A DNA stretch of 64,000 nucleotides from Parapristionchus giblindavisi (lineage: Eukaryota; Nematoda; Chromadorea; Rhabditida; Diplogasteridae), in NCBI GenBank assembly GCA_943737045.1, contig CALSFV010000060.1, positions 578,501 through 642,500 on the forward strand. The letters run 5' to 3'. Each line of letters starts with the position of its first letter. Within the stretch, counting starts at the first letter, position 1. Under the pieces are notes generated by a model. That model had not been told where the DNA came from. It did not search any database and worked only from the letters and a program-made list of their open reading frames with translations. Made by a program: the position numbers and the translations under genes. Positions 23,701 to 35,424 of the stretch are shown piece after piece.

Positions 23701-24985
23701 AGACGGTCCGTATCAGGCGATCATTCTGCCCGCCTCGAAGGAGGAAGGAAAGAAACTCAAGATGAGGTACGACAAATTTTAATTTTATTTATCTTATTTC
23801 TTTTGATCTTTAAAAAAATAACTTTAATTTAATTATTCGTTCGAAATATGTTTTTGCATAACGTTTCATTCAAATGGTGGTGGTGTAGGTATGCGAAAAG
23901 GCGTTTGTTTCAATCTGGAATACTGAAGATCAATTGCGGGGTACACTATGTAAAGGAGAGATCGATGAGCAGGGCCTGTCGGATTGATGTTGCAGAGTTT
24001 TCTTTTTACATGTTAGCTGGAAATAATAATGCTGTGAGAGTCGATTTGGTATCGAAAATATAAATACCTACCATACATGGGCGCCGACATGGATGTGCCC
24101 TCTGTTAAATTAGGGCTTTTCGAAAATTTATGGAATGCCCCCTATAAAAATGAATTTTTCGTGAAATTTTTGAAAAAAGTGAATCCCCCCTGTAAAATTA
24201 ACCATTTTTCGTTTGGATGCCCCTTGTAGAACCGAGCTCCAGGTACCCTGCCCATGTATGATACCTACCATTTTAATGTCAATCTCAAATATATAAATAA
24301 ATAAATAAATGACAAATACATCAATGTCATTATAAAAATGCCGTCTTCAATCTGGACGGTTCCCTCGCCGAATTGAAGGGTTTTGAGTTGAAACGAAGAG
24401 GAGAACTCTATGTAATCAAACAGTTCCAATCGTCCGTTTTCAAGGCATTCCTGCGAGGATCTTCCCTCGAAGAGGTACTGTAGAGTTACCTTATCGAATG
24501 GCTATGGTGTTGGTGGGTTACGGTGCCGTAGGTTCAAGGTTCTAGAGGTTGCGGTGCTGGAATTTACCGGTTTTTCTCTATCAAGTTCTATTGATATTGG
24601 GTAAACGCTCTCACTTAGTCAGCAGTACATTTCGATCCTCTCACATAACTTATTTATTTATATTTTTCGTTTCACTGTATCGGGAGTGTAATACTCTAGA
24701 ACTAGATCATATTCCACGATGACTATATCGAGAACATAGTCCAGAAAATCAGGAGCGGGCAAGCGATTCATCCAATAAATGACAACCCTAATGACAATGA
24801 CAATTCATTTCTATGTCATACAATGACATATGGTGTATCAGGCCTACGAATCGGTGGCTCGTGAGGCAGATTACTGGTTGGATGTACTCTTTTCACGTGG
24901 AGTTGATCTGAGCGATCTGGAGCTATTCGATCTGATTGGAGAAAATCGATCGATGAGCCGAAAGTTGGAGGATTATGGAGAACAG

Positions 24986-25145
24986 GTACGGTAGGATTTG
25001 AAGGGACGAGTATACTGTAGTCGAGGTACGGTAGGATTTGAAGGGACGGGTTTACTGTAGCCGAGGTACGGTAGGATTTGAAGGGTCGGGTTTACTGTAG
25101 TCGAGGTATGGTAGGATTTGAAGGGACGGGTTTACTGTAGTCGAG
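24986..25145 (+). repeat. 40-bp minisatellite (4 units) starting at a splice donor
   Basis: Four 40-bp units, each beginning 'gtacggtaggatttgaaggg' and ending 'tactgtagtcgag'. The first unit starts exactly at the donor after the POLE exon ending EDYGEQ, so the donor plus 34 bases of intron are repeated. Confidence 0.9.
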
Positions 25146-26003
25146 GAGATACTGTAAGATGACTACGGTAGTCGACGTATCAATAAGTGATGCGGTATTG
25201 GAGTCACTGTGCGTTGTGCATTTTTGCCTGCATTTGCCTGGTGAATTTGGGTTTAGTCATGGTATTGTATCTAAGGGCGAAGACGTGTTGCTGTTTATAT
25301 TCCTTTACAATTTTGTATTAGTAGAACAATAAATTAATAAATATTAAATTCACTAAAAATATCAAATGCCCAATAAATATAAGTAAATTATTAAAGCACT
25401 ATTCAGAAGAGTACATCGATCTCTACTGCGAAGAGACTAGCAGAGTTTCTGGGTGATGATGTTGTTCAGGTGAGTTTTATTGTCAAAAATGTTTTGAATT
25501 ACCTTTTTGTTTGCTATGAAAAAGTTGCCTAATTTTAGGACACATTAATAATAATAAATTTTATCTAATTTTTTTAATTAGATTCCTAATGTTGCATAAG
25601 CAAGAATTGTTTGCTCTTCATTATCCCTTTAATAGCGGATCATACGGATATGAAAGAACATTAATTAAACAAAGATGATCCCCTTTTGTGACACTTCAGA
25701 TTCATTTGTTCACGAAACTATTCGAAGGAGTTCACTTTAACCTTTGATCTTTTAATTCATCACGATAATTAATTAATAGGTAATAAATATTAATAGTCAA
25801 TGATAATTTTTGTTGAAGAAGGTTAGCCACAGGTGGAATTAAAGGGACTGAAAGCTTTGGTAACTTCAACGCTGTACGCTCTCTCGTTGTTAGAGAACAG
25901 AGAAATAGTGCGCGCAATGAAGAGACCATTCAGAGGTCACTCTCCCTTTAATGTATTTTAAACAAAAGTTGTTAACTTGAAGAGAGTGCAAGAATGTTTA
26001 CAG

Positions 26004-27082
26004 GGACCTCCGACGGACGATTGTGTCCTATACTACTCTGATAAAACTGGCAAGGAACTCAAAGCGGATCCGAAAACATTCAAGGCTGATGGGAAAGATA
26101 CTGCAACCGGACTGGCCGCTGACGATATAGTATTTAATATAAATAGATCATAATATACATGCAAATGTACTTAAATATAGGGCATGTGAAATATAGGACA
26201 ATTTATTATGGCCAATCTAGTAATCTTGTTTTTCAGGCGTTTTACATCTACGTTAAGGCAGGCAAGAAGCTAACATTGACGAATTCGGCCGCAGCCGTAA
26301 TCAAGTGAGCTCAATACATAAATAAAGAAAATTATACATTGAAATAAAACATGAGGTCACTAACGCCGGAAGAGGATTTCTGACAAAAGGCATGCGCCTC
26401 ACGGGTGCTGACATGATGTTTGTCCAAGTTCGAGGAAAAAAGCTCATATTTGTTGCGACACAGCTCACGAGTTAACCTTCCCAACTTGACCTGGCCATAT
26501 GAGATGGTAATAGCATGACTAGAATCAGTTTTCGATGCTGATTACGAATCCGCTTTCAAACGTTGCCCAATCGAGCTGAGCTTCGAGAAAATCTATATTG
26601 AAATTCGTCTATTTGATTCAGAAATTTGTGTGTATTTCTACACAAACCATCCTAATGAGTTCATGAACTCATATGTCAATTATCCAAACAACTGCTGGTG
26701 TGTTTTAGTAGATAATGTAGATAAGATGTGAATTTTCGAATCAACTGGTCGAATTTCAATATCGATTTTCTCGAAGCTCAGCTCGATTGGGCTACGTGTG
26801 AAAGCGGATTCGTAATCAGCATCGAAAACTGATTCTATACATGCTATTGCCATCTCATATGGTCAGGACAAGTTGGGAACGTTCCCTTGTCAGAAGCGTC
26901 TTCTGTTCTTAAACATCAATTTTCACTGTCGCTTTAAAAATATAAAAAAAATGTATTCAGAAGTTAAAATTTAAGATTTAATAAGCTAACACCATAACTT
27001 TTCCAGAGCTCAGACTGGAGAAGGCAAATTCATCAAGCTTCCCGACGGAACCAAAGACGTTAAAACAGCCAAATGCGAATGA
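26004..27082 (+). pseudogene. 3' half of secreted ShK-type gene (inverted duplicate)
   Basis: Exons 26,004-26,129 (GPPTDDCVLYYSDKTGKE ... LAADDI), 26,237-26,304 (AFYIYVKAGKKLTLTNSAAA) and 27,007-27,082 (AQTGEGKFIKLPDGTKDV ... KCE, TGA stop). They correspond to exons 4-6 of the gene at 32,324-34,914, with frames and splice sites intact. The signal peptide and both ShK exons are missing because the palindrome ends at 25,705, so no secreted product is expected unless it is spliced to upstream sequence. The last intron holds a foldback repeat. Confidence 0.85.
26471..26887. mobile_element. Foldback element in the last intron of the ShK-gene copy (mirrored at 32,519-32,937)
   Basis: Imperfect inverted repeats: 'cttcccaacttgacctggcc' near 26,478 against 'ggtcaggacaagttgggaac' near 26,861, with 'tttcgatgctgattacgaat' on both sides. 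The right end 'cgttcccttgtcag' resembles the CAAGGGAA terminus of 8,704-9,319. A diverged relative is at about 62,708-62,960. Confidence 0.7.
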
Positions 27083-27401
27083 TTCTTCCAATCTTTTCGA
27101 TATCATCGTTTCCTCTAAATTGCTTTGCATTTCTTGTAATCTGAAATAAATCATATTTTATATTCGGTAAGAATCTGAAAGCGTGATGGGAATAATGACA
27201 GTTTTATGATGCTATAATAATTATCCGCAAACTCTGAGAGAGGGGAGGGGGAGCTATTGCGGGCCTCAATGTAACGACTAGTTGATTCCTATCCTGCTAC
27301 TTTTTGTCATTGGTCGTTCATCTCAGTCCTCTTCACTTTCCTTCGTTAACAGAGAAGAAAGACCGATCGCAAAAAATAGCAGAGTAGGAATAAAGTAATC
27401 G

Positions 27402-27484
27402 TTGCGGGCCCGCAATGATTTTACACCGCACTGCATGCCCGCAATCATTAGCAACAAAAAGTTAAAGACATTGCGGGCCCGCAA
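27402..27484. promoter_or_regulatory. Paired 14-bp palindromes TTGCGGGCCCGCAA
   Basis: Two perfect copies (27,402-27,415 and 27,471-27,484) with a half-similar 'tgcatgcccgcaat' between them. The mirror arm has them at 31,922-31,935 and 31,991-32,004. They stand out as GC-rich symmetric words in AT-rich DNA. They belong to a repeat element, so a regulatory role is not established. Confidence 0.35.
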
Positions 27485-27989
27485 CCCCCGAATAGCGAAC
27501 TCTACTAGGAACCAAATATTTCACACGCTCTCTATTATCACTCAACTAACCATTATTGGTCGGAAAAATTTACTTGTTTTATCGGTTTCTGATCATAGAA
27601 TTTAACGACCGGAAAAAATTTGTCATTGCTCAAGGGTTAATAACCGAAATATACATGAGATATTCTTTTTTTTTTGTTAACATAATGTTCGATGTCACGA
27701 GAAATTGTCCGTATCCGAATGTGATTTTATTTCTGAACAGAAAGTTACTCTCTCATTCTTTGGTCAAGAACTAAAGCACGAAGTACTGGGAGTTGCCCTT
27801 CACTTCCCTTCATTAGGCCAACATATTGCCATTTAACAAAAATCAGCATTTTCGCGAGGGATAAATTGCTCCAATGAACCAAAATTGACCCATTTATTCG
27901 AATTTTTTTGTTTTATTTGCCAAAATACCGAACCTACTGACAATTTAAACACCTTTTATAGGAAACACTACAAACGACGGACATCCATC

Positions 27990-28313
27990 AATCCCTTTAT
28001 GTCCTTATTTTCTTGTTACGTATATTATGATGGAATAAAGAATACATAAGATACGATAAAAATTTCAAGAACAGGTCACCTGTTTGGTTTAAAAAAATGT
28101 GTAATTCGTGTTTTTCGCCCTGAAGACGACTTAAAGAAGGGGACCCACGAGATTTGGAGTGTACTATTGACAAGAAGAACATGGGGCATAGGAAGTGGCA
28201 TTATGTTCTCTATTATATATGAGCGAATGGGTGCATAGAGCGTGTAGCTTAGTGGTTAGTGGTTAGCGCTAGTAACCGCGCTACGTGGGTTCGATTCTCG
28301 TTTGCAATTTTCT
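27990..28313 (+). mobile_element. SINE-like repeat with tRNA-like 3' end
   Basis: The end (28,238-28,313) reads 'gcgtgtagcttagtggttag', a good A-box, and 'gtgggttcgattctcg', a B-box. The A-box region has a 7-bp tandem duplication (tggttag twice). The preceding 200 bp match 46,240-46,440, which ends in the same 'gcgtgtagctcagtggtta'. This segment is absent from the mirror arm. Confidence 0.6.
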
Positions 28314-28784
28314 TTATATGAGACGAATCGCCAGAGGTTCGACCACCCCCCGGACATAGAAAATTCGACCCCCTGAAAAATTCAGATTAAGTACTTTGAA
28401 CGATGCTCTATCGAACTGCGCTTTCCGAATTTGCATATCTGTTCTCATTTTCGAGTAGTGGTAGGTCAAAGTTGGCAGGTACGGTATTTTTGGCTCGAAT
28501 GTGCGTCAGAAAAATGATCATAACTCCGTTCAAAATAATGATAGACACTTTTTCAAAAAAAGCATCGAAAGAGGAGATCTTGGGCAACATTTTCCATTTG
28601 ATGACGTCATTTTTCGACCATGCGCCGGTGCTGGGCGGTCGGTTTTATGAAAAAGTGACGTAACTTTCCTAATCGGAAAAAGTGCACTTTGCTTCTATGC
28701 GCGTTTTGTTGCACCCATATGTGTCTAAAAATGACCCAAGTTTCAGAGGATTTCCGAATTGGAAAAAAAAAAGCGTTGATTTTA

Positions 28785-28844
28785 GTGACGCGACCTCGGC
28801 TTATTCCTTTATTTAGTGACGCGACCTCGGCTTATTCCTTTATC
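28785..28844. repeat. 30-bp direct repeat, two units
   Basis: The unit 'tagtgacgcgacctcggctt'+'attcctttat' occurs twice in tandem and is mirrored at 30,572-30,640. Confidence 0.85.
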
Positions 28845-29262
28845 AAGAAACAGCAAAGGAGCTAAAATGACTCAAAAACATCCGAAAAAACATTACGAGC
28901 TCAAAATACCCATATATGACAGTTATATGAAACACAAAATCACCAAGTTCCGAAAAATTTGAAAAAAACCGTATTTTGCTTTTCCACGTGGAAAAAACGT
29001 TTCAGTAATGTTAATTAATCTTTATAATATTTCTTATAATGTTTTTGAACATTTATATTTTTGGAAGTGAAGGCCTACCTGCTCTTAGAGCCGAGATATC
29101 CGCCATCGAAATTACACGCGCGCGCCCCAACTCCGCGCGACTGCTCATCATCCGCTCTCTCACTCCCACACGCTCTTTCGTGAACAGACAGGGAGAGAAA
29201 AAAAGGGAGACTAACATCTGACAACTACACGAAATGGAGATGTTAGAAAACTCTGAGCGAAC

Positions 29263-29326
29263 AGAGTTGCATTTGAACAACAAAGAACGAGTGTGAGCCC
29301 CCCCCAAACCTTCCTCGCTCTCTCTC

Positions 29327-29375
<49 letters not shown>

Positions 29376-30152
29376 AAGGAATGATGAAGTACAATGTCAA
29401 AACTAATGTTAGATAAGATACATTTATTAGAGAAATCAGTCATAATTGAAAACAATTAACATTGAAATAACATATTACAAAGAGAAATGGATGACAAACG
29501 GATGTTTTAAGGATGTTTTTAGTTTAGTGATCGAATGAGACAGAGACAAATTATATGTGTGATTGATTAACAATAATTTATAGTAGATTCCTAGCAGTGC
29601 TAGGGGGATCCATAAATTGTTTTACTTGCGAGCGTTTTATACTTATGTGCGGGAAGAGCATTTCGCTTGCGCGCCCATCCGCCTCTATTACCCTTTGAGA
29701 AGAGATGTTTTTTTTCATCGTACCAATCCTGATTGATCGTTGACCTGCCTTACTTCCATTCTTCAACATGGTTCCACTCATTGTGACACTACTTCTCCTG
29801 GGTGTCATTCCTGCTAGGAGAAGGATCCACGAACTTCTGTTCCAAGGGGCGGTGGGAGAGAGTGAGCTGACCGACCGTTCGCGATGAAGAAAATGTACGT
29901 GAATGAAGAGATGAAGAGAGAAGAGATGTGTTGCCATAAAATGAACGTTTTCCAGCTCAGAATGACTCAAAACAACTTGTTTCATCATTCTTAGCACGAA
30001 AAATACCGTGGAACACGTTTTTTGTGTCTGTAAAAATCAGCAAAAGATTTGGATCGAACCGGGGTTCGAACCCGCTCGGTGTTTTTAGAGTGGTACCTCT
30101 TTACCTCGACGTCTCGAATGATTTTGCTTATTTTATTTATTTATTTATCGTA
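29263..30152. other. Spacer (loop) of palindrome 2
   Basis: 890 bp unique to the centre. It contains a CT microsatellite at about 29,315-29,374, a tRNA-like B-box on the minus strand near 30,050-30,110 ('cggggttcgaacccgct'), and a 139-codon open frame on the minus strand (29,578-29,997). I do not recognise that frame and treat it as probably non-coding (Ser/Arg-rich, no splice sites). Confidence 0.5.
29315..29374. repeat. CT/GA dinucleotide microsatellite
   Basis: A run of about 28 CT units with one interruption ('tcac'). Confidence 0.95.
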
Positions 30153-33100
30153 GTTCGCTCAGAGTTTTCTAACATCTCCATTTCGTGTAGTTGTCAGATG
30201 TTAGTCTCCCTTCTCCTTTTTTTCTCTCCCTGTCTGTTCACGAAAGAGCGTGTGGGAGTGAGAGAGCGGATGATGAGCAGTCGCGCGGAGTTGGGGCGCG
30301 CGCGTGTAATTTCGATGACGGATATCTCGGCTCTAAGAGCAGGTAGGCCTTCACTTCCAAAAACATAAATGTTCAAAAACATTATAAGAAATATTATAAA
30401 GATTAATTATCATTACTGAAACGTTTTTTCCACGTGGAAAAGCAAAATACGTTTTTTTTCAAATTTTTCGGAACTTGGTGATTTTGTGTTTCATATAACT
30501 GTCATATATGGATATTTTGAGCTCGTAATGTTTTTTCGGATGTTTTTGAGTCATTTTAGCTCCTTTGCTGTTTCTTGATAAAGGAATAAGCCGAGGTCGC
30601 GTCACTAAATAAAGGAATAAGCCGAGGTCGCGTCACTAAAATCAACGCTTTTTTTTTTTCCAATTCGGAAATCCTCTAAAACTTGGGTCATTTTTAGACA
30701 CATATGGGTGCAACAAAACGCGCATAGAAGCAAAGTGCACTTTTTCCGATTAGGAAAGTTACGTCACTTTTTCATAAAACCGACCGCCCAGCACCGGCGC
30801 ATGGTCGAAAAATGACGTCATCAAATGGAAAATGTTGCCCAAGATCTCCTCTTTCGATTCTTTTTTTGAAAAAGTGTCTATCATTATTTTGAACGGAGTT
30901 ATGATCATTTTTCTGACGCACATTCGAGCCAAAAATACCGTACCTGCCAACTTTGACCTACCACTACTCGAAAATGAGAACAGATATGCAAATTCGGAAA
31001 GCGCAGTTCGATAGAGCATCGTTCAAAGTACTTAATCTGAATTTTTCAGGGGGTCGAATTTTCTATGTCCGCGGACCCTCCGAAACGGTCGATTTTCTCG
31101 CGATTCGTCTCATATGCATCCTTCAAAATCAAAAACTCGCGCCTTCCCTGGAGGATCAATGAACTTAATGCTCGGATTACGACATTCCTGTGCACCTAAA
31201 ATTTTAGAGAAAATTGTTTTTGTACACAGGGAGATGTGATCTATAGTTCTGCCTGGCCAATTTAGTCAGGAAAAAACTCGTGGGTCCCCTTCGACCAATT
31301 ATAATACGCTGCGAATGACACCTGTCAGCTCGTGGTACTATGAAAATGAACCGAGTTATGATCATTTTCAGGGTAGATCACAAAAAATTAAAAATCTGCA
31401 ATTTTGGCCAAATCAAGGGAATAGGCCTTCTCATGACCCCCAACCACAGCCTGTGATCGACTTACATCGAAATCTGAGACAAAAAAATTTCCTAGTGGCA
31501 GAATCGGCCGTTTCGCTTCACTTTTACAGGAGAGTCGTGATATACGAATGTCAGACGGCTAATTAGTGAGCTGCTCGATGGGATGGCAGTTCATTGTGAA
31601 TGAAGTGAAGGGCAACTCCCAGTACTCGTGCTTTAGTTCTTGACCAAAGAATGAGAGAGTAACTTTCTGTTCAGAAATAAAATCACATTCGGATACGGAC
31701 AATTTCTCGTGACATCGAACATTATGTTAACAAAAAAAAAGAATATCTCATGTATATTTCGGTTATTAACCCTTGAGCAATGACAAATTTTTTCCGGTCG
31801 TTAAATTCTATGATCAGAAACCGATAAAACAAGTAAATTTTTCCGACCAATCTTGGTTAGTTGAGTGATAATAGAGAGCGTGTGAAATATTTGGTTCCTA
31901 GTAGAGTTCGCTATTCGGGGGTTGCGGGCCCGCAATGTCTTTAACTTTTTGTTGCTATTGATTGCGGGCATGCAGTGCGGTGTAAAATCATTGCGGGCCC
32001 GCAACGATTACTTTATTCCTACTCTGCTATTTTTTGCGATCGGTCTTTCTTCTCTGTTAACGAAGGAAAGTGAAGAGGACTGAGATGAACGACCGATGAC
32101 AAAAAGTAGCAGGATAGGAATGAACTAGTCGTTACATTGAGGCCCGCAATCGCTCCCCCTCCCCTCTCTCAGAGTTTGCGGATAATTATTATAGCATCAT
32201 AAAACTGTCATTATTCCCATCACGATTTCAGATTCTTACCGAATATAAAATATGATTTATTTCAGATTACAAGAAATGCAAAGCAATTTAGAGGAAACGA
32301 TGATATCGAAAAGATTGGAAGAATCATTCGCATTTGGCTGTTTTAACGTCTTTGGTTCCGTCGGGAAGCTTGATGAATTTGCCTTCTCCAGTCTGAGCTC
32401 TGGAAAAGTTATGGTGTTAGCTTATTAAATCTTAAATTTTAACTTCTGAATACATTTTTTTTATATTTTTAAAGCGACAGTGAAAATTGATGTTTAAGAA
32501 CAGAAGACGCTTCTGACAAGGGAACGTTCCCAACTTGTCCTGACCATATGAGATGGCAATAGCATGTATAGAATCAGTTTTCGATGCTGATTACGAATCC
32601 GCTTTCACACGTAGCCCAATCGAGCTGAGCTTCGAGAAAATCGATATTGAAATTCGACCAGTTGATTCGAAAATTCACATCTTATCTACATTATCTACTA
32701 AAACACACCAGCAGTTGTTTGGATAATTGACATATGAGTTCATGAACTCATTAGGATGGTTTGTGTAGAAATACACACAAATTTCTGAATCAAATAGACG
32801 AATTTCAATATAGATTTTCTCGAAGCTCAGCTCGATTGGGCAACGTTTGAAAGCGGATTCGTAATCAGCATCGAAAACTGATTCTAGTCATGCTATTACC
32901 ATCTCATATGGCCAGGTCAAGTTGGGAAGGTTAACTCGTGAGCTGTGTCGCAACAAATATGAGCTTTTTTCCTCGAACTTGGACAAACATCATGTCAGCA
33001 CCCGTGAGGCGCATGCCTTTTGTCAGAAATCCTCTTCCGGCGTTAGTGACCTCATGTTTTATTTCAATGTATAATTTTCTTCATTTATGTATTGAGCTCA

Positions 33101-33701
33101 CTTGATTACGGCTGCGGCCGAATTCGTCAATGTTAGCTTCTTGCCTGCCTTAACGTAGATGTAAAACGCCTGAAAAACAAGATTACTAGATTGGCCATAA
33201 TAAATTGTCCTATATTTCACATGCCCTATATTTAAGTACATTTGCATGTATATTATGATCTATTTATATTAAATACTATATCGTCAGCGGCCAGTCCGGT
33301 TGCAGTATCTTTCCCATCAGCCTTGAATGTTTTCGGATCCGCTTTGAGTTCCTTGCCAGTTTTATCAGAGTAGTATAGGACACAATCGTCCGTCGGAGGT
33401 CCCTGTAAACATTCTTGCACTCTCTTCAAGTTAACAACTTTTGTTTAAAATACATTAAAGGGAGAGTGACCTCTGAATGGTCTCTTCATTGCGCGCACTA
33501 TTTCTCTGTTCTCTAACAACGAGAGAGCGTACAGCGTTGAAGTTACCAAAGCTTTCAGTCCCTTTAATTCCACCTGTGGCTAACCTTCTTCAACAAAAAT
33601 TATCATTGACTATTAATATTTATTACCTATTAATTAATTATCGTGATGAATTAAAAGATCAAAGGTCAAAGTGAACTCCTTCGAATAGTTTCGTGAACAA
33701 A
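30153..33701. repeat. Right arm of palindrome 2
   Basis: Begins 'gttcgctcagag' and ends '...tttcgtgaacaaa'. It is the native arm: the ShK gene runs continuously across its outer border at 33,701, whereas the left arm truncates the same gene. A block at about 31,120-31,610 is not matched by the left arm. Confidence 0.93.
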
Positions 33702-34914
33702 AACGATTTGACGTATCTGACAAATTTCATTTGATGCCCAGCCCTGCTGACGATGAAGAATAATACCGTTCATTTGAAATGAAGTACATAACTTGCATAT
33801 TATATCAACTTACAACTTCATATTTGCAAGTAACGCTGCAGTAAGTCTTCTTCATATCTGCAGTGATTGTGTCTGAGGCGCAGAAAGCTTGTGTTGCATT
33901 CATCTTCCACTTAGGACAACTGAAAGAAAATATAAACTACACATTGTTCTATACAACATGTCAGTGAGTAAAACATTTAAAAAATGTCCCAGATCCCAGG
34001 GCATAGGTCATGATTTCGACTTAATCGGTCGTATCCATGAAATTCGACAAACGGTTTGTTGCCAAATGTAACGTCACAAGTTTATTGAGGATTTTCGAAA
34101 AATTCTCCATCCTACGCAAGTAAGGTCACGTTTCACAGTTTGTCTACATATATTGGAATAAATCATGTCCAAGCCCTGAATATAACTCTTACTTTTTGTT
34201 TTCGACAAAAGCCGCCTTGGTTGTTGTTGCCTTGGCAGTAGCACCACCGGGAGCAGAAGCCGCACCGGGACATCCAGATCCAGCGCAGCTGGGACAGTAT
34301 TGTTGAATCTGCTGCTTTGTATAGGAACCAGAACAGAAGTTATTCTTCTTCCAATATACACAACTGAAAGACATATCATTTTATTTATCCAGGTTACGGT
34401 ATCTTTAACTCGCGGAGTAGGGCGTCTGAACCACCGTGGTTTAAGATACGGCATTTGTCGACGACTTACGGCGCAAGTAAAAAATACCGTGGGTTGAAGG
34501 GGCAAAGGCGAATCGGAATGCGGGTAAACTATTTTTCTCTATACGAATGGCTCCTTATTGTTAATAATAATATACTTTATGCGGGCGAAAGGAAGAAATT
34601 GGACTACGAGTGACGATTGATTATGGGTGAACGCATAAATATGTACGATGCTGAAACCTTTCACTCCTTTAATTTCATGCGCAATGTCCTTAGGGCCACA
34701 AAGTGTCATAATTTATAACTTTCTGACAACGCTCTCTCTAAAATGCTTCTGAATACTAGAGAATTTCTGGTCAGAACCGACCGGTTAAATTTCTCTTGGG
34801 ACTTTGGAAATAGTAGATAGAAACTCACTTTTCGTGATCCCTCGAAGAACATGCAGAACGTCCTAATTCAATCACTACCGAGATTATGAGAATACTCTGA
34901 ATGATTCGACTCAT
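32324..34914 (-). CDS. Secreted protein with two ShK (SXC)-like domains
   Basis: Six exons read on the minus strand: 34,914-34,829 (signal peptide, MSRIIQSILIISVVIELG), 34,363-34,193, 33,919-33,814, 33,402-33,277, 33,169-33,102, 32,399-32,324 (TGA stop), about 210 residues. Exons 2 and 3 each carry a six-cysteine-style SXC/ShK spacing: CVYWKKNNFCSGSYTKQQIQ...CPSC, and CPKWKMNATQAFC...TYCSVTC. A Thr/Ala/Gly-rich linker joins them, and the C-terminal part has two isolated cysteines (DDCVLYY and the terminal KCE). ShK domains occur in many nematode secreted enzymes and surface proteins and in cnidarian channel blockers. No enzymatic domain is seen here, so the role is unknown and toxicity cannot be inferred. 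An ATG 27 bases upstream (MSEQHSRGR) is an alternative start; the later ATG gives the better signal peptide. Confidence 0.75.
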
Positions 34915-35424
34915 TCTTCCTCTGGAATGTTGCTCACTCATCTTTCGTTCATTATATACCCAATTGTATATGACATATTTGATGAAATCCAACACAAAGA
35001 TCAGACTGGCAGTGCATATCAACGACAGATAATGACGATATAGCGTGTGAAATGAAGAGACGCAGAGTCCAAAACTCGTCATATGTGTTCAGATGCATGA
35101 GGAATTTTGAGGGGGAGATATGTATGTAGCTTTCACTTTCCCCTATGAAGTTTGACCTCAAATTATGATATTTTCATAGAGATTTATATCACGCGTGTCG
35201 CGTAAAGATCGACGGTGGCGCATTGAAAAAGTCGAAAATGAGCAGACGTCATTTTTCGGAAGTCTATATGGTCCCTGCGTCCTCAAACTTTTTTTGACGC
35301 CAAAATGCACCAGCATTATTGTCCGATAGATATTTTAATTAGTATTTTTGTGATTTCAATGGCATATTGAACGTATTTTTATTTGGTTGCGTTCGAAAGA
35401 TAAGGTCATTTCAAGATTTTCATT

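Larger units (their letters stand above)
16114..25469 (+). pseudogene. POLE: DNA polymerase epsilon catalytic subunit fragment (right copy)
   Basis: About 19 exons of the family B polymerase core (from [16 protein letters not shown] to KSTSISTAKRLAEFLG). The exonuclease half upstream and all C-terminal exons are absent. Exons (approximate): 16,114-16,246; 16,641-16,754; 16,917-17,045; 17,295-17,414; 17,586-17,713; 18,042-18,178 (damaged); 18,483-18,571; about 18,985-19,106; 19,302-19,422; 19,634-19,733; 19,947-20,047 (motif [12 protein letters not shown]); 20,290-20,346; 20,874-20,932 (motif C LELDTDGIW); 22,517-22,583; 22,943-23,079; 23,699-23,766; 24,340-24,474; 24,842-24,985; 25,407-25,469. 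Damage: motif A (LDVGAMYPN) replaced by foreign sequence after EKPRIYH; donor after AALK mutated from GT to AT (19,726 area); in-frame TAG in FNAPV*GLF at 22,985; donor after AENSIYFE lost (23,070 area); acceptor before AVFNLDG lost. It cannot encode a polymerase. Confidence 0.92.
25705..29262. repeat. Left arm of palindrome 2
   Basis: Inverse copy of 30,153-33,701. The outer end is 'tttgttcacgaaac' at 25,705 and the inner end '...ctctgagcgaac' at 29,262. Identity looks about 99 percent (single substitutions such as Leu/Ser and Ile/Asn codon changes in mirrored frames), apart from a non-homologous block at about 27,790-28,320 versus 31,120-31,610. It starts about 235 bp after the last POLE exon. 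Confidence 0.93.

Noticed and set aside
28238..28313. Functional tRNA gene
   Set aside because: A- and B-boxes are present but the acceptor and anticodon stems do not pair and the A-box has a 7-bp duplication; called tRNA-derived repeat.
29578..29997. 139-codon open frame in the palindrome 2 spacer
   Set aside because: Ser/Arg-rich, no recognisable domain, no splice signals, unique spacer DNA; more likely chance.
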